This document shows, piece after piece, positions 33,865 through 44,017 of a stretch of DNA of 64,000 nucleotides. The first letter of the stretch is position 1. Each line of letters starts with the position of its first letter. Below the pieces are notes generated by a model. That model made no database searches. It was not told where the DNA came from and was given only the letters and a program-made list of their open reading frames with translations. The position numbers were made by a program, and so were the translations under genes. The DNA comes from Alkalimarinus coralli (GTDB lineage Bacteria > Pseudomonadota > Gammaproteobacteria > Pseudomonadales > Oleiphilaceae). The DNA lies in NCBI RefSeq assembly GCF_023650515.1, contig NZ_CP096016.1, forward strand, positions 738,513 through 802,512, in the 5' to 3' direction.

Positions 33865-35620
33865 TCTGACACAGTGGCGTGATGGAGCGCTCAGCCCGGT
33901 TGATAAAAAATGCCCCGTTGGCAACAGCGCACGGTTGAGTGATGAGTTTGACAAGCTCCAGCTGGAAGTAAGCAACGAGTTAGCATTGGATAGTGATCCG
34001 ACGGACTGGGGCGCGGTACTGAATTTATCTCATGAAATTTTATCATCGCAATCGAAAGATCTACTGGTGCTTGTCTATAGCATTCGAGCACTTGTTGATA
34101 GCTATCGATATGAAGGTCTCTCAGAATCCCTAACCCTATTAAAAGACTATATTCAGTTGTATTGGGTGGAAAGTTTTCCGCCTTTAAAACGAAAACGTGC
34201 TCGGGTTTCTGCATTGGAGTGGCTTGCACAGCAGCTCGAAGTGTGGGTAGACAGTAATAAGCCTGACCAGAAAGAAAGAAGTGCTTTGGAAGAGGTGCTG
34301 AGTGCAACAAAGGTGGTCGATCAATGTTTGTCAGAGCTTGAGGGTGAATGGTCGCTTGATCTTTTTATAATGAAGCGTAAGTTAAACGCTTACCTTGCTG
34401 AGTTACCAGAAGAGCAAGAAGGTTTAATTGCTGGCGTTCAGGAGGGGCTTGCCGCTGACTCAGTGCTTGATAGCAAAAGTAACGCAGCGCCAACACCGCA
34501 TCAAGCTGATGTTGTACCCATTGTACCACCTCAAACAGCTTCAGAATCCTCTACTACCCACACCAACGTATCAGCTGGCAGCCCGAATCTGTCTGATGCT
34601 AAGGCCATTATAGCGCCCCTGGCTCAAGCTGAAATAGCAGACGAAAAGTCTTATGCTCAGAGTGTTCGCACTATTCAGTCGTCGTTGAAACAGTTGGCCA
34701 GGTATCGTTTATCCAAAAACATTGCTGACGCCCGGGCCTATGAGATAAATAGGTTTGGTATGTGGCTACCGGTTTCTGAGCTGCCGATTAACCAGGATGG
34801 CTTGACACCGTTGCGTTCAATACCCGCTGAGAAAAGGCATCTGTTTCACACGCTTTTTGAGCAAACGCAATATGAAGTACTAATTGTTGAGCTGGAGAGC
34901 AGCCTATCTAGTTCCCCTTTTTGGCTTGATGGCCACCGAATGGTGGTTGATTCACTAAAGGCGATGGAAGCATTGAGTGAAAATAGTCGCAATAGAAGGG
35001 ATTATCAAAGGCCTATTGAAACGGTATCGCGGCTAGTTAAATCGTTTGTGACCCGGCTAGAGGGTATAGAGACCCTTAAATTCTCTGACGAATCTCCTTT
35101 TGCAAATGATGAAACACGATCCTGGCTCTCAAGTGTTGAAGAGTTTGCAGCAGGCAGTGCACCGAATTTTGTTAATAACTCTACTCACCTGAGTCTTGCT
35201 TCTGATAGACATGATGCTACCGACTTCAGTGAAGAAGGGAATGCAGAAGCTAAAATAATTGAAGAGTCTAACAAGGCCTGTAAAAATGGCGGGTTTTCTG
35301 ATGGCCTATCAATTATTGATCAACACTGTAGGCGGCAAACTAATAAAAAAGAGTGGTTTAATGCCCGTTTACTAATGGTTGATTACTGCTTTTCTGCAAA
35401 AGACTTCGCTCTCGCCGAGCAAATACTGATCGAACTGGATGAAACCTGTGTCGACCATAGCTTAGATCAATGGTTGCCTGATATGGTCAGCGAGATGTTG
35501 TCGAAGATGCTCGTATGTAAGAGCAAACTAAAACGAAAAAACCAGCTAGATGGTTACTATCAGCGCCTTGTGCGAATTAATGTAATGCAAGGTCATGAGA
35601 TGAAATCATTTGCTAGCTGA
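33857..35620 (+). CDS. tssA: Type VI secretion protein TssA
   Basis: A 587-residue protein. The N-terminal ImpA_N domain shows the expected pattern: CPVGNSARLSDEFDKLQLEV, then DWGAVLNLSHEILSSQSKDLLVLVYSIRALVD and LYWVESFPPLKRKRARVSALEWL. A variable Ala/Pro/Thr-rich linker lies around residues 205-260, and the C-terminal half is VasJ-like. TssA caps or primes assembly of sheath and inner tube at the baseplate. It opens the tss operon; tssB follows after 40 bases. Confidence 0.88.
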   Translation: MLSLTQWRDGALSPVDKKCPVGNSARLSDEFDKLQLEVSNELALDSDPTDWGAVLNLSHEILSSQSKDLLVLVYSIRALVDSYRYEGLSESLTLLKDYIQLYWVESFPPLKRKRARVSALEWLAQQLEVWVDSNKPDQKERSALEEVLSATKVVDQCLSELEGEWSLDLFIMKRKLNAYLAELPEEQEGLIAGVQEGLAADSVLDSKSNAAPTPHQADVVPIVPPQTASESSTTHTNVSAGSPNLSDAKAIIAPLAQAEIADEKSYAQSVRTIQSSLKQLARYRLSKNIADARAYEINRFGMWLPVSELPINQDGLTPLRSIPAEKRHLFHTLFEQTQYEVLIVELESSLSSSPFWLDGHRMVVDSLKAMEALSENSRNRRDYQRPIETVSRLVKSFVTRLEGIETLKFSDESPFANDETRSWLSSVEEFAAGSAPNFVNNSTHLSLASDRHDATDFSEEGNAEAKIIEESNKACKNGGFSDGLSIIDQHCRRQTNKKEWFNARLLMVDYCFSAKDFALAEQILIELDETCVDHSLDQWLPDMVSEMLSKMLVCKSKLKRKNQLDGYYQRLVRINVMQGHEMKSFAS

Positions 35621-35660
35621 TGCAAATAAGCTGTAACGCAAATTTATAATTCAGGAGAAT

Positions 35661-36143
35661 ATGATGTCCAAGGAAGGTTCAGTCGCGCCGCGCGAACGAA
35701 TAAATATACAGTATAAATCAGAAAAAGGTGCAGCACAGGAGAATGTAGAGCTACCTTTGAAAATGCTTGTCGCGGGTGACTTTACATCCCGAACGGACGA
35801 ACGTCCGGTTGAAGATAGAAAGCCCATCAACATTGATAAAGATAATTTCAATGATGTGCTTAAGAATCAGAATATTGAGCTGCAGTTGGACGTTCCGAAC
35901 CGTCTTGTTGATGAAGAGGATGCAGAGGCATCCGTCGCCATAAAGCTAAACTCAATAAAGGATTTCTCACCCGAAAATATAGCCAGGCAAGTTCCTGAGC
36001 TTAATGAGCTACTTAAACTTAGAGAGGCGTTAGTGGCGCTGAAGGGGCCCTTGGGCAACATGCCTGCATTTCGCAAGATGATTGAAAGCAGCCTTCAGGA
36101 TGAAGAACTTAAGCAGCAGATATTAGCTGAATTAAGCGCTTAA
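35661..36143 (+). CDS. tssB: Type VI sheath small subunit TssB (VipA)
   Basis: A 160-residue protein with the TssB pattern: SVAPRERINIQYKSEKGAAQENVELPLKMLVAGDFT, the INIDKDNFNDVLKNQNIELQL segment and a C-terminal helix-rich NMPAFRKMIESSLQDEELKQQIL. It pairs with TssC to form the contractile sheath around the Hcp tube. Ribosome site AGGAG precedes it. tssC follows 32 bases later. Confidence 0.95.
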   Translation: MMSKEGSVAPRERINIQYKSEKGAAQENVELPLKMLVAGDFTSRTDERPVEDRKPINIDKDNFNDVLKNQNIELQLDVPNRLVDEEDAEASVAIKLNSIKDFSPENIARQVPELNELLKLREALVALKGPLGNMPAFRKMIESSLQDEELKQQILAELSA

Positions 36144-36175
36144 TAACTCAACCACAACAAATAAAAGGAATTAAC

Positions 36176-37663
36176 ATGTCTAACTACGAAAGGATGTTAG
36201 CCACGGGTAATCGAGCGGTTGAACTAGAAGAGAGTTCCTTGCTTGACCAGATTGTTCAGCAAACAAAAATGCAACCATCAGATGATGGTTATGATATTGC
36301 CAAGCGAGGCGTTGGTGCATTCATCGCTGAGCTCCTGAGTGATGAAAACCAGGATGAAAGAGTAAACAAGAACCTGATTGACAGAATGATTGCCGAGCTG
36401 GACTGCAAATTAAGTCAACAGGTAGATGAGATTCTGCACCACCAGGATTTTCAGAAACTTGAATCCGCTTGGCGTGGGCTAAAGTTGTTGGTTGATCGTA
36501 CAGACTTTACTCAAAACATAAAAATATCACTGTTAAATGTGTCAAAAGAAGACCTATATGATGACTTTGAAGATGCGCCAGACGTAACTCGCTCCGGGCT
36601 ATATAAACTGGTCTATAGCAGTGAATATGGTCAGTTTGGTGGCGAGCCTGTTGGTGGCATCATTGCAAACTATGACCTTGGCCCTGGCGCACTGGATATG
36701 AAAGTGATGCAAAGCTGTGCGGCTGTAGCGTCTATGTCTCATGCGCCTTTTATTGCTGCAGCAGCGCCTAAGTTTTTTGGTATCGATAGCTATGAAGAGT
36801 TACCAAACTTAAAGGAGCTACACTCGATATTTGAAGGCCCTCAGTATGCAAAATGGCAGAGTTTCAGGGAGTCCGAAGATGCAAAATACGTAGGCCTTAC
36901 TGCCCCTCGATTTTTGCTCCGAGCGCCATATGATGCCGAAAATAACCCGGTGAAGTCGTTTGAGTACAATGAGAACATCGAGGGTAAGCACTCAAACTAC
37001 TTATGGGGCAATACGGCTTTTTCGTTTGCGACCCGGTTAACCGACAGTTTTGCCAAGTACCGCTGGTGTCCAAATATTGTTGGCCCCCGAAGCGGTGGCG
37101 CGGTGGAGGATCTTCCTGTCCATCATTTTGAATCACTGGGGGAAATTGAGTCTAAAATACCGACAGAAGTGCTTATTTCTGACCGGCGAGAGTTTGAGTT
37201 AGCCGAGGAAGGTTTTATTCCGCTAACAATGAGAAAAGGTAGTGATAATGCCGCTTTTTTCTCGGCGAACTCCACGATGAAAGTGAAATATTTTGGCAAT
37301 AGCGAAGAAGCAAAGCGAAGTGAGCTTAACCATCGTTTGAGTACTCAGCTTCCCTATATGTTCATTATTAATCGTCTGGCACATTACCTGAAAGTTCTTC
37401 AGCGCGAAAATATAGGCAGCTGGAAAGAACGAACGGATATCGAAAATGAGCTCAATGTCTGGATTAGTGGCTATATAGCAGACCAGGAAAATCCAAGTGC
37501 TGAGGTGAGAAGTCAGCGGCCCCTGCGAGCAGCTCAAGTGACTGTTAACGAAGTTGAAGGGCAACCGGGTATTTATAAAGTGGGCTTGAGCGTAAGACCT
37601 CACTTTAAATATATGGGGGCAGACTTTGAGTTGTCACTGGTAGGGAAGTTAGAAAAGTCATAA
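36176..37663 (+). CDS. tssC: Type VI sheath large subunit TssC (VipB)
   Basis: A 495-residue protein with the strongly conserved TssC segments: LESAWRGLKLLVDRTDFTQNIKISLLNVSKEDL, the FGGEPVGGIIANYDLG region, HAPFIAAAAPKFFG, SFAYNEN-like motif and LWGNTAFSFATRL, and C-terminal AAQVTVNEVEGQPGIYKVGLSVRPHFKYMGADFELSLVGKL. It makes the outer body of the sheath and its N-terminus is the ClpV recognition site. Length matches the family. Confidence 0.96.
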   Translation: MSNYERMLATGNRAVELEESSLLDQIVQQTKMQPSDDGYDIAKRGVGAFIAELLSDENQDERVNKNLIDRMIAELDCKLSQQVDEILHHQDFQKLESAWRGLKLLVDRTDFTQNIKISLLNVSKEDLYDDFEDAPDVTRSGLYKLVYSSEYGQFGGEPVGGIIANYDLGPGALDMKVMQSCAAVASMSHAPFIAAAAPKFFGIDSYEELPNLKELHSIFEGPQYAKWQSFRESEDAKYVGLTAPRFLLRAPYDAENNPVKSFEYNENIEGKHSNYLWGNTAFSFATRLTDSFAKYRWCPNIVGPRSGGAVEDLPVHHFESLGEIESKIPTEVLISDRREFELAEEGFIPLTMRKGSDNAAFFSANSTMKVKYFGNSEEAKRSELNHRLSTQLPYMFIINRLAHYLKVLQRENIGSWKERTDIENELNVWISGYIADQENPSAEVRSQRPLRAAQVTVNEVEGQPGIYKVGLSVRPHFKYMGADFELSLVGKLEKS

Positions 37664-37679
37664 CCGGCAGGCACGCACA

Positions 37680-38099
37680 ATGTTAAAAGAGCTTTCATTG
37701 TTTGAGCGGCTGGAAGCCGATAGTTCACGTGCATATTCGACGGGGATTGATCATCAATCGTTGATTGGGTCAGTAAAATCGAATTTACAGCAGATGCTCA
37801 ACGTAAGAGAGGGTAGTGTATCTCCACTACCTGATTATGGAATGCCTGACTTTAATGACTTGGTTTACGAATTTCCTGATGCCATATACCAGCTTCAGGT
37901 CGCAATACGGCAGTTTCTGTTGAGGTATGAGCCTCGTATCGATGAAGTGTTGGTTAGTTATATTCCTGATAGCACGCAGCCTTTACAGCTCAAATATCAG
38001 GTGGAAGTCAGTTTGAAATCTGCCTCAGAGGCATCGGGCACCTTTCAGTTTGAAACGGTCATAACTGGTTCAGGTCAGGCATTTGTGCGTGCGGCTTAG
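37680..38099 (+). CDS. tssE: Type VI baseplate wedge protein TssE (gp25-like)
   Basis: A 139-residue gp25-like protein with LFERLEADS at the start, SVKSNLQQMLNVREGSVSPLPDYGMPDFNDL and a late LRYEPRIDEVLVSYIPD. TssE joins the sheath to the baseplate wedge with TssF and TssG. It lies 17 bases after tssC in the order B-C-E-F-G-H. Confidence 0.93.
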   Translation: MLKELSLFERLEADSSRAYSTGIDHQSLIGSVKSNLQQMLNVREGSVSPLPDYGMPDFNDLVYEFPDAIYQLQVAIRQFLLRYEPRIDEVLVSYIPDSTQPLQLKYQVEVSLKSASEASGTFQFETVITGSGQAFVRAA

Positions 38100-38148
38100 C
38101 TTAGCCGTCATTGCACGTGAACACGAATAGAAACACTAATATGGCAGG

Positions 38149-39990
38149 ATGCCAATGCAGTATAGTCGTTATTTTCAACAAGAACTTTCAGCGCTAAGGG
38201 AGTTGGGGCGAGAGTTCTCCGAGCTAAACCCTCGGCTCGCTCCTTTTCTGTCAGTAGAGGGGCAAGACCCGGATGTAGAGCGCTTGCTCGAAGGGTTTGC
38301 ATTTCTAACCGGCCGAATCAGGCAAAAGCTGGATGATGACATTCCTGAGTTTGCATGGTCGCTTATCAAACTGATTTGGCCACACTTTCTGCAGACAGTC
38401 CCCTCGATTACCACGGTTGAATTCAGGCCGAAGCAGATCGTATCTGAGCGGCAGAAACTGGCAAAAGGTGCGGAGGTTAAATCAATTCCTGTCGATGGAA
38501 CTTCATGTATTTTCCAGACTGCAAATGAGGTAGACATACAACCCATGAGCGTAAAGTCAGTAGGGGTGACTGAACGTGGGGGCGTGTCGACAATATCACT
38601 TAATCTGGAGCTTTTTCAGCATGTAAGTTTAAAGGATATCGCGTTTGATGATTTGAAGTTTCATTTGCATGGCGCGCTCCCTAAAACCAGCTTATGGTAC
38701 TACTTACTTAGGCAAAGGGTTGTCAATGTTGATATTTGGGGTGTATGTGAAGGTGAGAAAGTAAAACTAGGGACGTTGGAGGCGTCCTCAATAAAGCCTG
38801 GAGGAATAGAGGCAGAAAACAGTTTGTTTGCTTCATCGAACCAACAGTTTCTGGGGCACCGCTTGTTACTGGAGTATTTTTGCTTTCCGGAAAAGTTTCT
38901 ATATCTTGATATGAAGGGGATAGGGCGCCTCATTCGAACGTTCGAAGAGCGAGATCAAGATAACAACTTGGCGGTCAGGAACGTTTTGGTTGAGTTCAAT
39001 CTGGATCATGTTCTCCCTGTTTCTGATCATTTATCGACGGACAATATTCGTTTGTTTTGCTCGCCTGCTGTTAATCAGTTTAAGGCATCAACCCGGCCTT
39101 TTTTGCTGGATCCAACAAAAATTGAGCATCGTTTAAGTGTAGAGGCACCTACTCCTGATCATTATGAAATTATGACGGTCGATAAAATCGAAGGGTGGAG
39201 TCCAGAAACCAGAGAGGTTGTATGCTATTCGTCACTGGAGTCTTTTTGCCCTGGCCAAACGAAGGGGTTCAAATCCAGCCCAGAGTTTAAAACATATTGG
39301 AGCCAACAAAAGCCTTCAATAACGGGTAAAGGGCAAGAGACTTACCTTTCGTTTATGTCTGTATCGCAGAGCAAGGCCAGCCCAGAGAAGAGGGAGTCCA
39401 TCCAGAAAAGTATAAACTCACTTAAATCTGAAACAATAAGCGGTCAGGTCACCTGCAGCAATAGGGGACTGCCAAGCATGTTAAGAGTTGGCGATGTGTG
39501 TGTTGAAAGCTCTTCGGTTCCTGAGTATCTTGACTGTAGCAATATCTCCTCCGTTACCCCTTCTTACTCGCCCGCGACAAAAATGAATTGGATTTGGCGA
39601 CTGATTTCCCACTCTGCACTCAATATCAATAAGCTGCGTGATTTGGATTCGCTTAAGGCGCTGATTAGCCAATTTGACGTTCGAGGTTTATTTGACAAGC
39701 AACAGCACGCAGCAACAAAACTAAAAATAGAGGGCTTAATGAGTTTAACGACTAAGCCTTCAACAAGGCTGTTCAAAGGGGTTCCGGTTACAGGTAACGA
39801 AGTTGAAATAAATCTGGCTAGCCAGAACTTTTCTGGCATAGGCGATATTTTTCTATTTGGAGAAATATTAAATGAGTTCTTTGCCGCCAGCGCTTCAGTT
39901 AATCACTATCATCGGTTAACGATTAAAGCGCTGCCGGAAGGCGATGTAATGCAGTGGGAAGCGAGGGTTGGAGATTGCCTGCTGAATTGA
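38149..39990 (+). CDS. tssF: Type VI baseplate protein TssF (VasA/ImpG)
   Basis: A 613-residue protein opening with the TssF signature YFQQELSALRELGREFSELNPRLAPFLSVEGQDPDVERLLEGFAFLTGRI and DDDIPEFAWSLIKLIWPHFLQTVPSITTVEF, with later SSLESFCPGQ-like and NRGLP segments. TssF is the largest wedge component and two copies embrace one TssG. The ATG at 38149 is followed by a second in-frame ATG two codons on. The 3' end overlaps tssG by 37 bases. Confidence 0.94.
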   Translation: MPMQYSRYFQQELSALRELGREFSELNPRLAPFLSVEGQDPDVERLLEGFAFLTGRIRQKLDDDIPEFAWSLIKLIWPHFLQTVPSITTVEFRPKQIVSERQKLAKGAEVKSIPVDGTSCIFQTANEVDIQPMSVKSVGVTERGGVSTISLNLELFQHVSLKDIAFDDLKFHLHGALPKTSLWYYLLRQRVVNVDIWGVCEGEKVKLGTLEASSIKPGGIEAENSLFASSNQQFLGHRLLLEYFCFPEKFLYLDMKGIGRLIRTFEERDQDNNLAVRNVLVEFNLDHVLPVSDHLSTDNIRLFCSPAVNQFKASTRPFLLDPTKIEHRLSVEAPTPDHYEIMTVDKIEGWSPETREVVCYSSLESFCPGQTKGFKSSPEFKTYWSQQKPSITGKGQETYLSFMSVSQSKASPEKRESIQKSINSLKSETISGQVTCSNRGLPSMLRVGDVCVESSSVPEYLDCSNISSVTPSYSPATKMNWIWRLISHSALNINKLRDLDSLKALISQFDVRGLFDKQQHAATKLKIEGLMSLTTKPSTRLFKGVPVTGNEVEINLASQNFSGIGDIFLFGEILNEFFAASASVNHYHRLTIKALPEGDVMQWEARVGDCLLN

Positions 39991-41006
39991 ATACCTGCCT
40001 GTTGAGTTCGGCCCGAAGTTTTAGCTTCCTTGCATACCGGTCATTTCTATGCAACCAAGGTATTGACTCGGCGTCTATACGTTTTCGTGGTACGGCTGGT
40101 CTGGCCCACCCAGCCAGTGAAGTCTCGGGAGCCTGGCTGAATGACTCAAATGCTGAAGCTCGCGTAACGATTGACGTCAGTATCATGGGGTTATACGGCA
40201 CCACATCACCGTTGCCTGCTTTTTACACCGAGCGAATATTGGGGATTGATAGTGAATCTGCATTGAACCGGGGATCGACCGGGGGCAACCCGGTTGCTAA
40301 GGCTGAAACAGAGGATGGCGTTGCTTTAAAACAGTTTTATGACCTTTTTAATCATCAAGCCATTTCACTGTTCTATGATGCTTGGAAAAAGTACCGTCTA
40401 TCAAATTGCTTTACCAAAGGTACATGCTCTGACGCTGGTGTAACAGAGCATTTAGTACCTGACAACCCTTTCTCTACTGCTTTGTTGGCGCTGTGGGGGA
40501 TTGAAAAACACCGAATGGCATCATTTAAGCATTTGACGCTTTCACGTTTGATGCCGTTGGCTGGCGTGCTTGCTAGCAGGTGCGCCTCAAGATCTTCATT
40601 AAACCAGGCACTTAGTGAACTCTTTCCAGGGGAGGATATTGTTGTTCGGGACTTCGTTCATCGATCAATTGGCATACCTGCCGACCAACTGAACAGTTTA
40701 GGGCTAGACAATGCTACCCTGGGTGAGTCTTTGGTAATAGGGGAGAGGGTGAATGACTACAATGGTATTGCCGTCGTTGTAACGCTTGCGTCATCAGACT
40801 GCATAGTAAAGTGGCTTCCTGGCGGGGAGCAGAATGAAGCGGCAAGGGAGCTGATCTCACTGCTGCTAAATACGCCATATGAGTATCAATTGATCATTGA
40901 TGCCCCTGGAGGGGTGCCTAGCGAGGAAGGGCTCGGTGTATTTGGTAGTGGGGTGGGGAGAGGTGATGCGCTTGGTATTTCAAACGGGGCGCTGATTACC
41001 GTATAA
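39954..41006 (+). CDS. tssG: Type VI baseplate protein TssG (VasB/ImpH)
   Basis: A 350-residue protein with SFSFLAYRSFLCNQGIDSASIRFRGTAGLAHPASEV at the start, MGLYGTTSPLPAFYTERIL, and FYDLFNHQAISLFYDAWKKYRL, the central TssG signature. The predicted GTG start lies inside tssF (37-base overlap), implying coupled translation; the true start could be slightly downstream. The C-terminal part (LLNTPYEYQLII) is also typical. Confidence 0.92.
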   Translation: MGSEGWRLPAELNTCLLSSARSFSFLAYRSFLCNQGIDSASIRFRGTAGLAHPASEVSGAWLNDSNAEARVTIDVSIMGLYGTTSPLPAFYTERILGIDSESALNRGSTGGNPVAKAETEDGVALKQFYDLFNHQAISLFYDAWKKYRLSNCFTKGTCSDAGVTEHLVPDNPFSTALLALWGIEKHRMASFKHLTLSRLMPLAGVLASRCASRSSLNQALSELFPGEDIVVRDFVHRSIGIPADQLNSLGLDNATLGESLVIGERVNDYNGIAVVVTLASSDCIVKWLPGGEQNEAARELISLLLNTPYEYQLIIDAPGGVPSEEGLGVFGSGVGRGDALGISNGALITV

Positions 41007-41060
41007 GCCAGCTCGCCACCTTGTTTTGGACTAATAACTCAGGATGTAAGGAATAACCCA

Positions 41061-43742
41061 ATGGAACTGGAAAAACTAATCGATAAGCTACATTCAGAAA
41101 CCAGACTCGCTGTTGAGCAGGCTGCATTGGCCTGCATTGAACGTAAAGGTATTGAGATCACACTTGAGGACTTACTGCTTACATTAATCGACGGTCAGAC
41201 AGAGTTTTCCAAGGTATTGCTGCAGTTTGATATTGATATCGCCAGCTTTCGTTCAGCCGTGCAGTTTGAGCAAGATACTCGATCAATGATGTGCGCTAAA
41301 CCCGTTTTTTCTGAGCTGCTCATAAACACTCTTCAGGAAGCCTGGCTGATTGCTTCGCTTGAGTTGTCACTGCCTTCGCTCAGCTCTGGAACGATCATTA
41401 TGGTGTTGCTAAAAAATCAGCTTCGGTATGGTCATCGTCGCTATATCGACGTGTTAAGCGATGGCGTGTCATATGATCATCTGGTAGTGCTGATTCAAGG
41501 TCTCCATAGTGCAGAAGCAGCCACGAATGCCGGACTAACAAACAGGTCAAATATTGAGGCAGGAAAGAGCACAGAGCATGAAGAAATACTTCAAAAGGTA
41601 ACGACTAGCCTTACAGAACTTGCGCAGAACCAGCAGCTTGACCCGGTTGTCGGGCGTGACGAAGAAATACGGCAAACTATTGATATTCTATGTCGGCGTA
41701 GAAAAAATAACCCTATCCTGTTAGGAGAAGCTGGCGTCGGAAAAACGGCTATCGTAGAAGGTCTGGCACAAAAAATAGCTGAAGGGAATGTACCTGTAGA
41801 CCTTGTCGATGTAGATCTCAGGTTACTGGATTTAGCCGCATTACAAGCGGGTGCAAGTGTTAAAGGAGAATTTGAGCGTAGGGTTTCGTTGCTGATTGAT
41901 GCCATTCAGGTATCGAATAAGCCTGTAATTTTGTTTATTGATGAAGCTCATCTAATGGTAGGGGCAGGCTCAAATGAGGGAGGAGGGGATGTTGCTAACT
42001 TGTTAAAACCTGCGCTTGCGAGAGGGGAATTACGTACAGTTGCTGCAACCACTTTGGTTGAATATAAACGATATATTGAAAAAGACCCAGCGTTGGTGAG
42101 ACGTTTCCAGTCGGTAAAGGTTGGGGAGCCTACAATTGATCAAACGGTCACCCTGCTACGGGGACTCAGAGATCGCTATGAACAACAGCATGGCGTCTAT
42201 ATTCGTGATGATGCCCTTGTTGCGGCTGCTTCAATGTCCTCACGCTATCTTATGGGGAGGCAACTGCCAGATAAAGCGATTGATTTGATTGATACTGCAT
42301 GCGCAAGAGTTAAAGCAGGACTGGTAGGAAAGCCTACCTCGGTTGAATTTTTGGAGCTTCAAGTAGAAACGGTGCAACGAGAAATCGATGCGCTAACTCG
42401 TGACTTAGTCAATGATGGCTATAGCATTAAGGAGGCTCGCCCAGCAACGGATAATCCGAATGAACTTGATGAACTATATCAACGAATTGACCAGCTTACA
42501 TTGCAATTGGCTGCAGTGGAGGCTACATGGCATCAAGAGCGAGCGCTGGTCAGAGAGGTCGTAACGCACCGAGACAACCTTGATGATGAATATGATGGCA
42601 GCAAAAAGCTCCAGCGGTTAAGAAATGAAATAAGTGAGATGCAGGGTGAATCACCTTTGGTTCACTACGAAGTTACCGCGCTGCAAATTGGTGAGATTTT
42701 ATCGAGTTGGACAGGCATTCCTGCCGGCAAAATGCTGATGGGAGAGGCTCAGAAACTGGGCGCTTTATCAACACAGCTGGAGATGAGGGTCAAAGGGCAG
42801 TCGAATGCAACACAGCAAATTAGTGAACGTTTGTGTCAAGCGAGAGCAGGCTTAAATGACCCGGAAAAACCATTGGCGGTATTTCTGTTGGTAGGCCCGA
42901 GCGGCGTTGGGAAAACGGAAACGGCATTGACCATCGCTGATACTCTGTTTGGTGGAGAGAAGTACTTAACAACAATAAATATGTCAGAGTTTCAGGAGAA
43001 GCACACCGTATCACGCTTAATTGGGTCGCCTCCTGGGTATGTTGGATATGGAGAAGGAGGTGTTCTGACTGAAGCGGTGAGACAAAAACCTTTTTCGGTT
43101 GTATTGTTAGATGAAGTTGAAAAGGCTGACCCGGATGTGCTGAATATTTTCTACCAGGTCTTTGATAAAGGCACAATGAACGATGGAGAAGGTCGGTTGA
43201 TAGATTTTCGGAATACTGTCATCGTACTGACGAGCAATTTGGCATCAGATCAAATAGAAACACTTTGTGCATCTTCCCTTGATGAAAATGAGAGTGATGA
43301 AGATGCTATTGATGACGCAGTACTTCTGGAAAAGATACGACCTACCTTAAACCACTACTTTAAGCCCGCACTACTGGCGCGAATGGAGGTACTCACTTAT
43401 CGCCCCCTTGAAAAGTCGACGCTACGGTTGTTGGTTGGCAGTAAACTGGAAAAACTATCTCTGCGGTTATCGGCACAGGGGATTTGCTTACACGTTGCTG
43501 ATTCAGTGTTGAGTGCGCTATCCAGCAGGTGTGTATTGGTTGAGGCCGGAGCAAGGCATATTGATAAACTGATTAACCAGCATATTGCAGCTAAACTATC
43601 TAAAATCATCTTGCTGTCAGTGGAACAGCAAGAATCACTGGCAGATGTATATGTGAGTTATCAGGAGAATGAGTTCGTCGTATCCAGGTTGCCCGTCAAT
43701 GAGAGCTCAGAGGCTAATGCAGATCTGTTGGGTCAACTCTAA
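41061..43742 (+). CDS. tssH: Type VI sheath-recycling ATPase TssH (ClpV)
   Basis: An 893-residue class I AAA+ unfoldase. An N-terminal sheath-binding domain (residues 1-160) precedes AAA1 (Walker A GEAGVGKTA near 223, VILFIDEAHLMVGAG), a middle coiled-coil domain with NELDELYQRIDQL, and AAA2 (Walker A GPSGVGKTE near 613, FSVVLLDEVEKADPDVLN). It disassembles contracted TssBC sheath. It ends the tss operon; no tssJ, K, L, M, hcp or vgrG follow before slyX on the other strand. Confidence 0.94.
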   Translation: MELEKLIDKLHSETRLAVEQAALACIERKGIEITLEDLLLTLIDGQTEFSKVLLQFDIDIASFRSAVQFEQDTRSMMCAKPVFSELLINTLQEAWLIASLELSLPSLSSGTIIMVLLKNQLRYGHRRYIDVLSDGVSYDHLVVLIQGLHSAEAATNAGLTNRSNIEAGKSTEHEEILQKVTTSLTELAQNQQLDPVVGRDEEIRQTIDILCRRRKNNPILLGEAGVGKTAIVEGLAQKIAEGNVPVDLVDVDLRLLDLAALQAGASVKGEFERRVSLLIDAIQVSNKPVILFIDEAHLMVGAGSNEGGGDVANLLKPALARGELRTVAATTLVEYKRYIEKDPALVRRFQSVKVGEPTIDQTVTLLRGLRDRYEQQHGVYIRDDALVAAASMSSRYLMGRQLPDKAIDLIDTACARVKAGLVGKPTSVEFLELQVETVQREIDALTRDLVNDGYSIKEARPATDNPNELDELYQRIDQLTLQLAAVEATWHQERALVREVVTHRDNLDDEYDGSKKLQRLRNEISEMQGESPLVHYEVTALQIGEILSSWTGIPAGKMLMGEAQKLGALSTQLEMRVKGQSNATQQISERLCQARAGLNDPEKPLAVFLLVGPSGVGKTETALTIADTLFGGEKYLTTINMSEFQEKHTVSRLIGSPPGYVGYGEGGVLTEAVRQKPFSVVLLDEVEKADPDVLNIFYQVFDKGTMNDGEGRLIDFRNTVIVLTSNLASDQIETLCASSLDENESDEDAIDDAVLLEKIRPTLNHYFKPALLARMEVLTYRPLEKSTLRLLVGSKLEKLSLRLSAQGICLHVADSVLSALSSRCVLVEAGARHIDKLINQHIAAKLSKIILLSVEQQESLADVYVSYQENEFVVSRLPVNESSEANADLLGQL

Positions 43743-43810
43743 GCGTGTTTACACAGGAGCGGCTTCAATAACATAGCTAATTGGTGCTAACAAACTTGAA
43801 CGGCAGCAGC

Positions 43811-44017
43811 TTAGTAGTGAGGGGGCGGGGCTTCATTTCCTGCCTCTCCAACGGCATTATGAACTGTATCCAGTTGGCTTTTTAGCATTCGGTTAGCTTG
43901 CCACAGCTTATCCAGCTGTTGTTCCTGCCTGGCGATGACATCATTCAAATCCTGTAAGAGATCTTCCTGAAAGGCCATCTTTGTTTCTAATTCGATCAGT
44001 CGATCTTCGATGTTCAT
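43811..44017 (-). CDS. slyX: SlyX protein
   Basis: A 68-residue coiled-coil protein (RLIELETKMAFQEDLLQDLNDVIARQEQQLDKL) ending in the family's characteristic PPPHY tail. Its function is not firmly established; in enterobacteria the gene neighbours slyD. It converges on tssH across a 68-base gap without an obvious terminator, and marks the return to core-genome genes after the T6SS block. Confidence 0.92.
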   Translation of the reverse strand: MNIEDRLIELETKMAFQEDLLQDLNDVIARQEQQLDKLWQANRMLKSQLDTVHNAVGEAGNEAPPPHY

